DNA of 64,000 bases from Lithospermum erythrorhizon (Eukaryota; Streptophyta; Magnoliopsida; Boraginales; Boraginaceae): assembly GCA_019722365.1 (NCBI GenBank), contig JADFUC010000169.1, positions 124,001 to 188,000 on the forward strand, given 5' to 3'. Under the pieces are notes generated by a model that had not been told where the DNA came from, ran no database searches, and saw nothing but the letters and a program-made list of their open reading frames with translations. This document shows positions 49,261 through 61,170 of this stretch, in pieces. Made by a program: the position numbers and the translations under genes. Every line of letters starts with the position of its first letter. The first letter of the stretch is position 1.

Positions 49261-50519
49261 ACAAAGAGGGAAAATACTATAGCGTCAAGCGATCTTGAGA
49301 ACGATATGAGCTTGAATGGGCCTCCACCCACTTTGCCTCAATTTTTGAATTTTTCACCATGTATTTTTCACCTGATCATGACTTGCATTTCTTCTAGCAA
49401 TATGGCTGTACTTGTTAATGGGAAGGCAGGAGATAAATTCTACCCCTTGAGAAGCATTAGATAGGGAATTGTATCTCCCCTTATATTTTATTCTTGTTAT
49501 GGAAATGCTCCATCTCTTGATTGAAGAATCGGTTTCCTCAAAACATTGGTCTCCCCTTACCATTGGCAGAATGGGGTTGAGCCTTTCTCGTGTTTCTTAG
49601 CCACGATGAAGTCATCGCACTTTTTTACCAAAGAAACTATTGAAACATGACGACCATACATTGGCATTCTCAAACCATTATGTGTTTGGTTGGGCCAAAA
49701 ACCGGCTTTTATGAAAATCTAGAAGTACTATTTCTCTAAGAGCTGCCGGTGACAACACTAGAAAACTCATCTCACTACTGCTCCCAAATTGTTGAAACAC
49801 CAAACCTTGGTCATTAGCATCAAAAGATTTGACTTCATCTTGAACAAAGGCGAGGAGAGGTAAATTAGAGGATAAGCGGAGATTGCCCTGCTCCCGCGTG
49901 CAAGAGAAAAATTGCTCATCTAATCGTCTCTTGACGATCCCCAACTACTACTTTCAATTATTTGCTCTACCAAAAACCTTATGTGAATTGACCAAGCAAG
50001 CCCGTTCTTTCATTTGAGGTCAACAACCACAAAATGCACGCATCGATTGGTCTCGAAATCGGAGTTCTTGAAATCTAAGGCGGGCTGGGCCTTCATCGAA
50101 ACACGGAACTATAATCTTGCTACCCATGGCAAACTGAATTGGAGACCCACTTAACCTAATACTATTACAATTAGAGATGATTCGAGCCAAAATATTTCAA
50201 TAATATGCGTCTAACAAATGCAGCCAAAACTTCTTCCTCCTTTGGATCGATATGAGGAATCTTGATAAAGGTAGGATCTCTTCATGAAAGGGATGCATAA
50301 TTTCTATTTCAAATGGGAAAAAAGACTTAAGATTGTGCGATAATTTAGAATTAGGCAGCTCTTCCACCGTCGGGAGGCCCCTTTCCTTGGAACAAGGCAG
50401 AGGCAAAGAAAGTTTGTGACCTTATTGATCAAACCCTGAGCAATGGGATCTCCTTGGAGTTTTCTTTCATCTCCTTGGGATCTCTATTAGTTTCTTAACC
50501 AGATTACGAAGACTTCGGC

Positions 50520-50829
50520 TTATTAGTTGGACTCCCAGGATGGCAAGTTTTCACTCGCCACTACCTATGACTTACATTGTCTCAACCAGGCCTACAACTT
50601 GGAATGGATTTGGAAATTAAAAACACTACCCAGAATTCCAACTTTCATCTGCTTGGAAAAACTCGACGAAGCTCTCTCTTCACAGGCTTATCATTTCCAT
50701 GACCTTTTCTTAAGTAACTTGCTTTGTTGAGAATCTTGGCCGGCACATCTTAATAGAGTGCCCTAGATTCAATACTCTTTGGAGAAAGCTTTGGTTTACT
50801 CCGCCCCCTCCGGAAAATGACATTTTACA
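50520..50829 (+). pseudogene. LINE zf-RVT region
   Basis: DSQDGKFSLATTYDL and WIWKLKTLPRIPTFICL match the zinc-binding region downstream of LINE RT ('DGxFSVxSAYxL ... WxWxLKxPPRxxxFxWL'). It continues HILIECPRFNTLWRKL and PPPPENDILH up to the insertion point, and its frame resumes at 53169. Confidence 0.82.
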
Positions 50830-53163
50830 TGGCAGCCCCAGTGCAGGCATACGAGTTAGAAATCATCCAAATCACAGACTGAGTCACCCAGTCGATGGAT
50901 GACTCAAAATTTAAAAAGACACACACGTCCCACGAAAATAAACCAATAAAACAAGATACATCGAAAGAAGCAGTTTTTTAAGAGAAAATAGATCCATCAT
51001 GGTGTTTCACAGCTCCATGGCAGCTTCTTATATACAACAATGAGCTAAAAGTATAAAAATATCGACATCTGACTCAAATTAAAATCGAAATAACAACAAA
51101 TGAAGGAATCTTTAGAACTATAATCAAAACAGGCAGAAATTTGGCAGTCTACCATACCCGTCGCTCACAGGCTCTAAAAGGCACGATCCTCGGGACCGGC
51201 AGTTGTCAACTTTGGCACAAATAAAATGCAAGCCACCAAAAAGGAAATGGTGTAGGCTAGCGAGAAGCTTAGTGAATACTTATCTGAGTGTGATTAAGCC
51301 TTTTCGCTTAGTGTAATTAAAATAGTTAATTTCGCATATGATAGATGGTACAGAATGTTATACAGCGATAAGTCCATAATATATAAGTCATTAGTGAATT
51401 GGTATCAAAATGCATAAATTTATGAGTTAAATGACTAAACATAAACATCTTGATAAGGACAATAAAATGATAATCATACATTTCAAATAAATCAAAAGAC
51501 AATAATATCCCCAAATGAGTCCCTGACTACTCATCAGCTTGACACAATCGGACATCCAGGCTAACCTTCAGGGCAAGTAACTCCTGACTGCGCAGCAAGC
51601 TAGTACTACTCGAATCCTGACTTCTTCGATCCTTCAGCGTTGAGCCCACCTTCATGACTCAATCAGCCAACATTGACCTCACTAAACACTCAATCGCTCA
51701 ATATAAATCGATTTCTTTAGCGAATGCGCATATAATCAACCTCGACTGCGGGGAGAAACTTATCTCCGTCGACATAAAAGGCTAACAACGCTCTAGTAAC
51801 GAAAGTGCAGAGGCAAAAACACCACTTATACCGGTATAAGGCAATTATCGGATAATACAACTCAACATATATCATCAACTCGTATACAACTCATCCTATA
51901 CCCAGCTTCGACCATGAAACCTTTCAAACATCCAAAATGACCAAAATAGCCGGAAACCACTTGTCTAATACGACTCTCAACTTATGCTCAAAAGCGGCTC
52001 AATGACTCACAAAAACAACATACAATCCATATCCAATAGTAATTTGGTAAGTTAATTTACACCCGTGAGATAATTACTCACCTTGGCTAGCAATATAATA
52101 TACGCCTCGCCTATTTAGTCCACGTGCCTCTTCCCACGCTCCACGCCTAACCAGAAACACCCGATCAATTGCAATTACAACTTACTACTATTTTAACTCC
52201 GATTTTTAATTCAATTTCCTAACTTTTTCAACCCATTTTAGTTACAAATTGCCAACTTAAGTATATAGATTACTAATCGTGTTTAGATGACAATTAAAAT
52301 GACGAATTTCAACCATCGACTAAACCCCCAAAATGGAAATAACATGTAACCAAAAGCCACTAACATTTTTAAACCAATTTTAATAAACCTAAAAATCTGT
52401 TTTTCCTCAACTAATTTTATCTCTTTTTATAACGATCTTTAATCAAAACCCCCAAAATACTATTTACTTTTACTGACTCAAATCAACATAATCTCTACCA
52501 ATCCCACATAAAATCAGAAACTTATACTCCAAAATAACTATATTAAAGTCCAATAACATCATAATAAAATTTAAAGGAATTTGGGGAAAAAAGTCAATAA
52601 AAGTCAACTCTCAAAATCAACACATTTCAACCCCAAAAATCGATTATAATCACCTCAAATCACTTAATCCAAGCTTAGATGAAACCTCTATACCATTTAA
52701 AGTCCTAAAACTCAAAGTCAACTCAAGTCAACAAAAGTCAAACTTTCAAGATTATCAACTATTTCTCAAAATGATTAGATTTGAATTAAAATATCACCTT
52801 GATAATGTCAAAAGAGATGAGGAACAAGATTATGGAGCTAATTTCAACAAGATTCCACCAAGAAAATGAAAAAAAAATCAAGGAGGGAAAAGATAGGGGG
52901 TTTCGGCCCTTAGAGAGGAGAAAGGGAGTAGGTGAGTTGATGAGGATGATGAATAGTGGAAAGGAGGTTGGTGTGGAATAATTAGGAAAATGTTAACAAT
53001 TCCCATTTTGGTTTGTGGTTTGAAAACTTCGTATCGGTTTTAACAACAGCAGCTAGAACATACACTTATTTCTACCCCAAACAATATTAAAATAATCTTT
53101 ATACGGAGCAGGGTTATTTCAATTTCACTTTGGATTAAATCCAACTGACTCAATTTCTGGCCG
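50830..53163. mobile_element. ~2.3-kb insertion in the LINE, probably a solo LTR of a Ty3/gypsy-type element
   Basis: The LINE frame ...ENDILH stops being LINE at 50830 and resumes in frame at 53169 as SIIVGILWMLVFVEI. TTACA occurs at both edges (50825-50829 and 53164-53168), consistent with a 5-bp target duplication. The insert has no coding content. On the minus strand its right edge reads TGTAACGGCCAG, a start often seen in gypsy LTRs; in that reading TTACA belongs to the LTR end instead. The family assignment rests on this alone. Confidence 0.6.
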
Positions 53164-53190
53164 TTACACTCTATTATTGTGGGTATCCTT

Positions 53191-54202
53191 TGTTGGAAAT
53201 CAATGAGAATTGATTCCATTTATTATGCCGAATTCTGCTGACAATTGTATATCGATTCATTTACCAGGTTAGGTTAAATGTGATTATCGAGAACTTAGTG
53301 TTCTTTTAATGATGTATATTACTAGTGTTGGTTCTCATGATAATTTAAGGGGTTATGGCCGGGTACTAGATCTTACTCGTGTCGTTATAATAATAGCGGT
53401 GGTCAATTATTATTGTGCTACAACTTCTTATTATCTAAGCGAGAAGGTCACACACGTGAGTGGCGTTGAGTTGCATATTTGTATGTATGAGAGTAAAAAG
53501 AAAATGTATAGTGAGAAATGTATTTCCTCGATTCTGAGGATACATTTTATGTAGAGGCTCGATTGAACAAATAGAATCAATTAAATAGTTATTTAATTGG
53601 TTCGAGTGAGCCAACATTTATCGATAAATTGAAAGATTATTGATATTGACTCATTCTTGTTAAATTAACCTAATTAAATAGTTCAACTCATTAACAACTC
53701 ATTGAGTAATGTGCCAGACATAATAGAGTTAATGAGCCAAACTAATACTTAACGGAGTTTAGCTTACATCGGTTTGTTTTAACTTTAGCCTACATATAAG
53801 TAGGCTTTAAGGTTTTTTCATGAAAAAAAGAAAAATAATAATCTTTATTGAAAGAAACCTAATAGCCTTCCCACTGTAGATTTCTCCCAAGAATTTTTCT
53901 TGGGGTTTTTGGTTTTGTTCAACCTTGTTTACTAGCATAAATAGGTTCTTGATTGACCTCTCTGAGGTATTGGATCAACTAGAGATATCATACGATTGAT
54001 ATTGACAAAAAATTTTGAAGGAAGTCAAATTCACGTTGTGAATTTGAATGGGTAATGATTTTTGAGGGTGGAATTTACTCCGGCTGCATTGTAAGTACTG
54101 CTGTCATTACATGTTGTAATTATGTGTATTCTTAGAATAATGTAGTAAGTACTTTAAGATCTACGGATACATGGATTTGTATTTTATCTTTCATATATCG
54201 CT
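53191..54202 (+). mobile_element. Solo LTR of the Copia family seen at 27-37 kb
   Basis: Begins TGTTGGAAATCAATGAGAAT, identical to the LTR start of the Copia element (read on its minus strand), and continues collinearly for about 1012 bp, close to the 994-996 bp of those LTRs. TCCTT flanks both sides (53186-53190 and 54203-54207). The 3' terminus is diverged and no longer ends in CA. No internal region follows, as expected after LTR-LTR recombination. Confidence 0.85.
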
Positions 54203-54359
54203 TCCTTTGGATGTTGGTCTTTGTGGAGATCACGAGAACCTTAGACTCTTGAACTAGGGAGACACTGATCCGACCAATTTTGCCCACAAATTGCAACTGA
54301 GTTCTTTTTACACCAGGGGTTGAATAGTTTTTTATTCATCAACAAAAATCCTCAAAATT

Positions 54360-54828
54360 ATCCAAATGGACCTCAAAGGCAATCCTGGACCGGCGGATTA
54401 TGGTGAATTGATCTGAAACCATAAAGGGAGATTGAAAGATGGGTGGGTTTGCAAAGAAAATAAACTGGGCTACTAATGTCACGGCTCAACTTTGGGCCAT
54501 TTCAACTGGCCTTGAGCTTGCCAACAATTTATTGTTTCCCCATTTTGATGAAGCAGTGCAGAATTGCTATCTCGATTGTGAAATTATTAACTCTAATCAT
54601 TGTAATACTGATTGCAGATGGTTGCTCTCGACAACCAACAATCTGGGACTGAGGCATGTGTACCGGGAGGAGAACCGTTCTACCAATGCTTTGGCTAACC
54701 TTGGATGCTCCATCGCTAGAGACTTTTGTTTGTTTCATTCCCCACTCCCGGATGTCCGTATTTTTGTTGAATTTGATCGCAGTGGACTTGGTTCCACTCC
54801 CTTTTGTAATCCGAATATTATAACTTAA
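54360..54828 (+). pseudogene. LINE RNase H domain
   Basis: KGNPGPADYGELI followed by a stop, then in the next frame GGFAKKINWATNVTAQLWAI, DCEIINSNHCNTDCRWLL and LRHVYREENRSTNALANLG. This is the RNase H-like domain ending plant LINE ORF2 ('GNPGPAGxGGxIR', 'EAxNxxADxLA'). Gene finders could mistake the 54439-54828 frame for a host gene. The poly-A tail begins 15 bp after its stop. Confidence 0.88.
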
Positions 54829-54867
54829 ACCATTTCCCTTTGATAAAAAAAAAATCAAGTTATTTAT

Positions 54868-55063
54868 ATAAATTATACTTAAATATCTGAAATCAAGTGA
54901 ATCTCTCATTTTTTATAGAGGATTACAATAATTATCAACCGCACTTGAGAAAATGATTGAAACGTGAAGGATAACAAATTGCTATGATGTCGAAAGGATT
55001 CGCATATGCAACCTCCAGTTACAATTACTACAACTTACAACCACAAACATTATTACAACATCA
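54868..55063 (+). promoter_or_regulatory. Promoter and 5'UTR region of the fibrillin gene
   Basis: Only 196 bp separate the LINE's 3' target duplication from the fibrillin ATG, so the proximal promoter is confined to this stretch or lies inside the LINE tail. The stretch is AT-rich up to about 54960, then becomes an A/C-rich leader of the type seen in plant 5'UTRs. No clear TATA box. Confidence 0.4.
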
Positions 55064-57076
55064 ATGGCTTCTGTTCTTCACTCCAAACTTCCTATCTCTC
55101 ATCCTCACTCTGCTTCATCATTATTGCCTCTCTTAACTCCTTCTGCTTCAACATCTTCTTTCAAATCTAAGAAACAATTCCAAGAAATAAATTCCAAGAA
55201 AATCATCATCTGCAGGGCTGCTTCAGCTGATGTTTCTGTTGGTTATGCTCCTGAATCTCTTCAGTCTAAAGCTAAAACCATTGCTACTTTGAAACTCAAG
55301 TTGTTGGTATTTTTCTTTACTCTCAAACTATTAATTTTATTGCATTTGATGTTGTATGGAGTCAAATATTTTATATTCTCTAGTAGTTATTTAATATTGA
55401 ATATTGATATAATGAAATCTATCAAAATGACTCGTTACACTAGCTACGCTTCTTATCGATTGATAGTGTCCGCACTCCATTATTGGATCAATTCACAGGT
55501 ATTGTTACTTATTATCCGACCCCTTTAGCCTCTACTTAGGCAGGAGACTGATTGGACTGTATTAATGTTAATGTCATATTGTTTGGAATTTATTATGCTC
55601 GGTTTTGGAGAATTGGGTAGCTTCCCCCTTAATGCTTCTTCTACTGATGAACTAGTTTACTTCATAATACTACATCCATACATCAAAAAATATTGTTCTA
55701 GTTTGATTTCGAATTATCAAAGTTAACAAACTTCTAGGTCTTAATGGACGCGCATACCTTTTATTAGAATCAAAATTACCTTTTTAGTGGTAAAATATGT
55801 TAAAAATACTATCTTTTCCCACATTTTTCACCAAATATGATACAACATTTAAAAAGTCAATCATCCAAATAGTATATGTTTTCTTGTATGATTTAAGTTG
55901 TTAATTATTTCATCTATATGAGTATAAATTATGCTGATGCTGTCTGCAAAAAACAAATGTTGCAGCAGTCTAGTAGAAATATAATTTATTCTTAACTGTG
56001 TTATTAGATCATCAATGCTAGTAGTTAAATCCCTAATAAATTTATTGTACCTTACTGCAGAGTGCCGTTTCTGGGCTAAATAGAGGTCTTGCTGCAAGTG
56101 AAGATGATCTGCGTAATGCAGATAGTTTTGCTAAGGAACTTGAAGAGATTGGAGGACCTGTAGATCTTTCAGCAGATCTAGATAAACTGCAAGGAAGGTG
56201 GAAACTTATTTATAGCAGCGCATTCTCATCACGCACTCTCGGTGGAAGCCGTCCTGGCCCCCCTACAGGCCGGCTTCTTCCTATTACCCTTGGACAGGTA
56301 GCCAAGTTATACCCGCTCATACTTGATAACCCAAAAAACTACACTAAATTGTGGTTATCTCAAAGTTGTACACATCAACCATTTTAATGCAATCAGCAAT
56401 ATAATGCAGAATCAGTACTCCAAAAACTATAGTATTAAAAATTGATATATCCATTGTTATGTCATTTGAAATGTTATCCAAGTAATCACTTGCAAAATCT
56501 GTTAAGCTTTATCGACTCTTGCATAGGTAGCAGGAACTGAAACTAGTCTGATCTGCCATCTAATATTGGACAGCTAACTTATTATTGATCAGGTGTTCCA
56601 GCGGATTGATATCCTGAGCAAAGATTTTGATAATATTGTAGAGCTAGAACTCGGTACACCTTGGCCCCTCCCGCCAGTTGAAGTGACTGCAACTTTAGCC
56701 CACAAATTCGAACTAATAGGTTAGTTTTCTTGTCCATGCTGCTTGCTTGAATCATAGATATATCCTATGGAATCTCTTCCTATGTTTCTTGGCATTTCTT
56801 TTGTTCATCATAAAATGAGACTAGTTTACTATTGAGTATTGAGTATCCTTTTGTTGTACAGGATCTTCTAAAATCAACATAAAGTTTGAGAAGACCACTG
56901 TAAAGACATCAGGAAACCTATCTCAATTACCACCACTAGAGATACCAAAGATACCAGATGGATTAAGGCCACCATCTAATACGGGAAGTGGTGAATTTGA
57001 AGTCACCTACCTTGATACAGAGATGCGTGTAACAAGAGGCGACAGAGGAGAGCTAAGGGTGTTTGTCGTTTCATAA
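55064..57076 (+). CDS. Plastid-lipid-associated protein, fibrillin 6 / PAP8 type
   Basis: Four exons: 55064-55306, 56061-56297, 56593-56719 and 56862-57076, all with GT-AG introns and compatible phases, giving about 273 residues. The first ~53 residues (MASVLHSKLPISHPHSASS..., Ser-rich, ending near IIICRAA) form a chloroplast transit peptide. The PAP/fibrillin domain follows: AVSGLNRGLAASEDDL, then LQGRWKLIYSSAFSSRTLGG (the conserved 'GxWxLxYtS' block), GPPTGRLLPITLGQVFQRID, TPWPLPPVEVTATLAHKFEL and the C-terminal FEVTYLDTEMRVTRGDRGEL, which is the fibrillin lipocalin-like ending ('YLDxxLRIxRGxxGxLFV'). Fibrillins bind lipids in plastoglobules, thylakoids or stroma. The PAP8/FBN6 assignment comes from remembered family motifs, and FBN6 has been linked to photoprotection and tetrapyrrole balance. 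Confidence 0.92.
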
Positions 57077-58420
57077 ACATTGGTGTATGAACTCTCTGTC
57101 AAAGTATAGCGACTGTATAGAGCTATAGATAATAGATGATACACATTGAGGTAATGCACAACTTGAAATTCTCGCCATCATGAGTGGTTGTTTAATAAAG
57201 TGCAAAAGTTCTCTGATCATTGTAACTTGGAGGTTTTTGGTGTTCTCTGATTGTTTTTCCGCACTGACAAGTTGTACGTTGTGCTTCCGCTATTGTACGA
57301 TCCATGGGACAGTCCACGGGTTTCTGTGCATCCTCCACCCTTTGATTCGTTCCAAGTTCACTGTTTGACTTTCTTTTCATGTTCACAATCAACTGTTCGA
57401 GGTTGATGAATAATCTTTTGTTTTGGTGGGTGTGGCTAACGGTTGCACTAATTTGGCAATTGGATGTAAGTTATAGTTAGCTCACCGATTTCCACTAATC
57501 AATTTCTGATTTGTTATGTCTCCTAAAAAATGCTTTAGTTTGATTTTTTCTTTTTCATTTGCTTACTGTACTATTTAGTTGCCTTCTAATGTAATGCTAA
57601 TTTTGTATGTAGTAGTCTGTTAAAATTAGGATCAATTTCTATTAAATGATGTGAATTGTAGCTTGATTTTAAGCTTGTTAGGTTATAAATGGTGTGTTCA
57701 ATAGTCTACTAGAACTACTCTTAAATTTTAATACAACATGCTTTTAGATTTGTGCATGCATTGAGCTAATATGAGATTGTGATCTTGATACTTTAGATGT
57801 GATGTTTGCAAGAAACTTGAGAAATGCAGGTATATTGATCTGAATAACAGAAAACAATTAGTTAAGCCAAACTACAATATAAGCTTGACAAATTCAGGAA
57901 TTTAATACTTGAAAAGTCGATAATTTGTGTATAGATTGTTCTTTCTTCAACTTCTATCGTCTTTTTATTGTGTTTTCTTATTTTCCAAATCTTATAGGCT
58001 CACTTATGCCTCGTATCACAACACAAATTTTGGGCCCTGCCGTTTTCACTAGTATCAATATAAAGTTTAATGGGAAAGTTTTAATCATATATTCACTTAA
58101 TAGAATAAGTCTTGGTCGGATTTGGTTTGATTTGGTTTTTCACTTGATATGCTCGATGAATGTGAGAGATATAAATATTGATTAATGTTGATACAAATCA
58201 GTCTGCTATTTATTTAAGCAAAAACTTGTAAAAATATATTGACAATTCAAATATGATGTTTAAGAATATACATTGGTTCATTAACTAAAACAATTTTCCC
58301 ACTGTTAAGCAATCAATAAAACATATTGAGTACTTTACAAAGAATGTCAATATGGATAAATATATAACAATCATTTTAAGTTTTTAACAATAGAGCAAAA
58401 CAGTAGTTTTCCAATTCTTT
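57077..58420. other. Convergent intergenic region
   Basis: Spacer between the stop of the fibrillin gene and the C-terminal exon of the CIP7-like gene. It includes the fibrillin 3'UTR. Short T-rich frames only, no recognised element. Confidence 0.5.
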
Positions 58421-61170
58421 TTAAGTTGTCAGCTTCTTCTCACTCGACTTGCCCCGGAATGATGCAAACAATGAAAAATGTCGCGATGCTGCATCGAAGA
58501 AAGAAATGAAAAAACTCATTTTCTGCCTTCATTGCCAGAAAATATAGTATGAATATCAAGACTCAAGAGGGTGCAGATAGTATGCCTTACACTTCTGTGA
58601 AGCACTGCCAGAGGGTGACTCGTCTTGTGAGATCAGATTCTTTAATGTGTACACTGGAACATTTATGCAAGGAGTTAATAGATAGCGTTGAATATGCATT
58701 TTTGTAATATATTCCAAAACCATGCATTTTCAAATTCATATCAAGGTTTCAAAAGTAGAAAGGTAATGTGTACACTTCACTGGATGAACCAAGAATTGCT
58801 TTCTTATCATCCAACTCGAAGCTTTTGACACTGGAGTTATCTAAATCGACACTTTGATCGCCTGTTGCAGAAGTATGACTCTTTTTACCAAACTTCAGGA
58901 GCCATCTGAAGCCCTTTGATGATTCCCTTACTCGAGTTTTATCCATTGTTTCTGGAGCCACATCTTTACTGATGATCTTAACATCTGTCACAAAGGCTTC
59001 ACCAGTTTCCTTTACCGTAGATCCCATGTCTGAGCACACTGGAGGTGCTTTGACATACTCTAAGTTTGAAGTACAAGGTTCTCCCAAAGAGGAGTTCTGT
59101 GCATATGGAGCTAGGTAAGGTTCTTCAGTGGTGCTGTTAGCAGCACTAGACGTATCGAACGTGACCTGTTCAATGTAAATTTGTTATCACCCAATGGCCC
59201 TAAAGTGGAATACGAGATCAGAAAATGTGTGCAAGTAGCAATGCGTAAGAAAAATGTATCTGTAATTGACTAATTGTCATCATTAAACATATAAAAGTGT
59301 ATGACTCTTTAAGTCTTTCATAGCACACACATGGCAATCTAAATCGAGTAATTGACACTTGGATCAGAACATGTCCTTCAAACTATTTCTGTATGTAGGT
59401 ACTACCTAGTAGGTAGGAGTTATCTCACTGACCAGGCATGATGCACATATTAGTTTCCACCAATGAAAGATATAATGAATGTTGCCATTTGCAACAAATT
59501 TAAGACAGACTCCAGGATCTTGCAGAAGTACCTGATTAGAATTTGTTTGAACTGGCAAGTGGCTAGGAGCAGGACTGCAGTCAGCTATATCCACAGGGGG
59601 TGGTGGTGCACGCACCTTACTTTTCGTCATTGTATGTTTATCACCTGACTGAGTCTGGATTGACTTCTTCCCACCTTCTTCATTTAAAAGAGTAACAGAG
59701 GGCTTCTCGTACCCCAGCATTACAACTGTTTTATCAATGATAGGATTATCATCATCATAATCATCATGAGACCCTTTCTCATTGTTTATACAGGTCCCAG
59801 CACCTAGAGATATTAAAGAAGAGTTGGCCCCATTTGATTTCTGTGAGAGCTTAGCCACAAGTCCACAAATGTGCGCGTCAGATGCGGTTTGTCAGATGGT
59901 TTTATCTTCAGTTCAGGAAGAGTTGCAGCTTTACTTTTGTCCAGGTTTATAATAGCTGATATTTTACTAATATCTGGTCCATTGGACAACTTCTGCTTGC
60001 TGACCGATCCAGCACTTCGCGATTTAGTTGTTGTTACAGGTTTGGAGGAAGCTTTAGGCTCTGATAATCTTCTTATTCGTGTCATTTGGAAGCCATGAAT
60101 CAGTTCACCACTAGCTTTCTTCCTTAGCTGGTATTGATGACTGTTGGTAAGCCTATTCCTTAAGTTATTTATTGCTCAAACACCAGCTTTGAAGGGTTTT
60201 TGTGAATCACTACATCCTAGAGAAGTGTTCCGTATCTTGGATCTCTGCAAGGGTGATGATGCTCCAGGCTCTGTGTCACTAAACTTAGATCCTCCATGGG
60301 ATATTGGAGAATGTTTGAGAAGATGCTTTTCTTGTTTGCATCAAATGGAGATTGGTTTTGAGCTGAACAGATTAGCTCTTGCTTTTGGAAATTCTCTTTT
60401 GTCTCTCAACCCAGGCTTCCAAAATACGTTTTTTGTCTTATATGAAGAATATATATTTACATATATACAAAATATTACATAACAAATGAACAATTAAATG
60501 AAAACAAATTAATAGAATTCTGTAAGATCATTTTTTAAATTTTTTTGTTATGTTGATATCCTTCATATCAGATTATCCTAGTGTTAACATGGTTATTAAT
60601 AATACAATAAATAATTAATCATCTATATGGGAAAAGAGTGCACATTCTCTTTCAACGTTTTCTAGATCACTACTGAAGATCCTTAATTTACTCAGCACGT
60701 GACGACATCCTCCAAGAAGATTCCTTCTCGATGGTTTCCTCTTTTCTTTCTGGCCAGGTCCTCCTGTCCTCTTCTTATCTAAAGTCCCAGAACCTTTAGA
60801 CTTACTCTTCTCAGACTTCCTTGACTTCCATTAATCCTCCTGTTCTTCTCTTATCTTCAATGGTAACCTGCATGTCATAATCGAGAGCAGGGTCGTACTC
60901 ACTGGCCATCTCCTTCAGTATGCTCAGGCATCAGAAACAATACATCAAACAAATAATTGGTTTCTCCTCCGGGCCTGTTAGAAATATCATCATTTTCTCC
61001 ATGCAATGATGGAAACTCAGCATCCATGTCAATAGTTATTCTGCCATCTTGTCTAACTTCCTCTGAGGACAATGACCTGAATGGTACTATAAAGGATTCA
61101 TCACTCATCTCCCCCTTACTTTCTTTACCAAGAGTTACGCTATCAAATCCATTTTCCCAGCTAAAAGGAG
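58421..61170 (-). pseudogene. 3' half of a COP1-interacting protein 7-like gene, with several frameshifts
   Basis: Continues the intact upstream exons in family order, but the frame changes repeatedly. Readable pieces, 5' to 3': SWENGFDSVTLGKE and MSDESFIVPFRSL (61150-60900); KEMASEYDPALDYDMQ (~60900); SRKSEKSKSKGSGTLDKKRT (~60800); ERQKRIS (~60390); GSKFSDTEPGASSPLQRSKI (~60250); RIRRLSEPKASSKP and ISAIINLDKSKAATLPELKI (60080-59900); DNPIIDKTVVMLGYEKPSV (59750). Then come the exons 59165-58781, 58653-58591 and 58488-58421, which join cleanly and end FRGKSSEKKLTT. Breaks lie near 61165, 60905, 60825, 60690, 60130-60200 and 59865. This is either a decaying gene or uncorrected assembly indels. 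Confidence 0.75.

Larger units (their letters stand above)
46151..54852 (+). mobile_element. LINE retrotransposon with 15-bp TSD, interrupted by two later insertions
   Basis: The target duplication aatcaagttatttat is present at 46136-46150 and, right after the terminal TTTGATAAAAAAAAA tail, at 54853-54867. The element reads, in LINE order: ORF1 with DUF4283-like region and zinc knuckle, endonuclease, reverse transcriptase, zinc-binding RT (zf-RVT), RNase H, poly-A. After subtracting the inserts at 50830-53163 and 53191-54202 about 5.3 kb remains, a full-length size. Frames are broken in many places, so it is inactive. Confidence 0.9.

Noticed and set aside
54439..54828. Host gene for an RNase H-like protein
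   Set aside because: It is the RNase H tail of the LINE: in order after zf-RVT, followed directly by the LINE poly-A and target duplication, and with its N-terminal part in another frame.
60144..60482. Plus-strand frame of 112 codons
   Set aside because: It is antisense to recognisable CIP7-like protein sequence (FSDTEPGASSPLQRS) and resembles no family.
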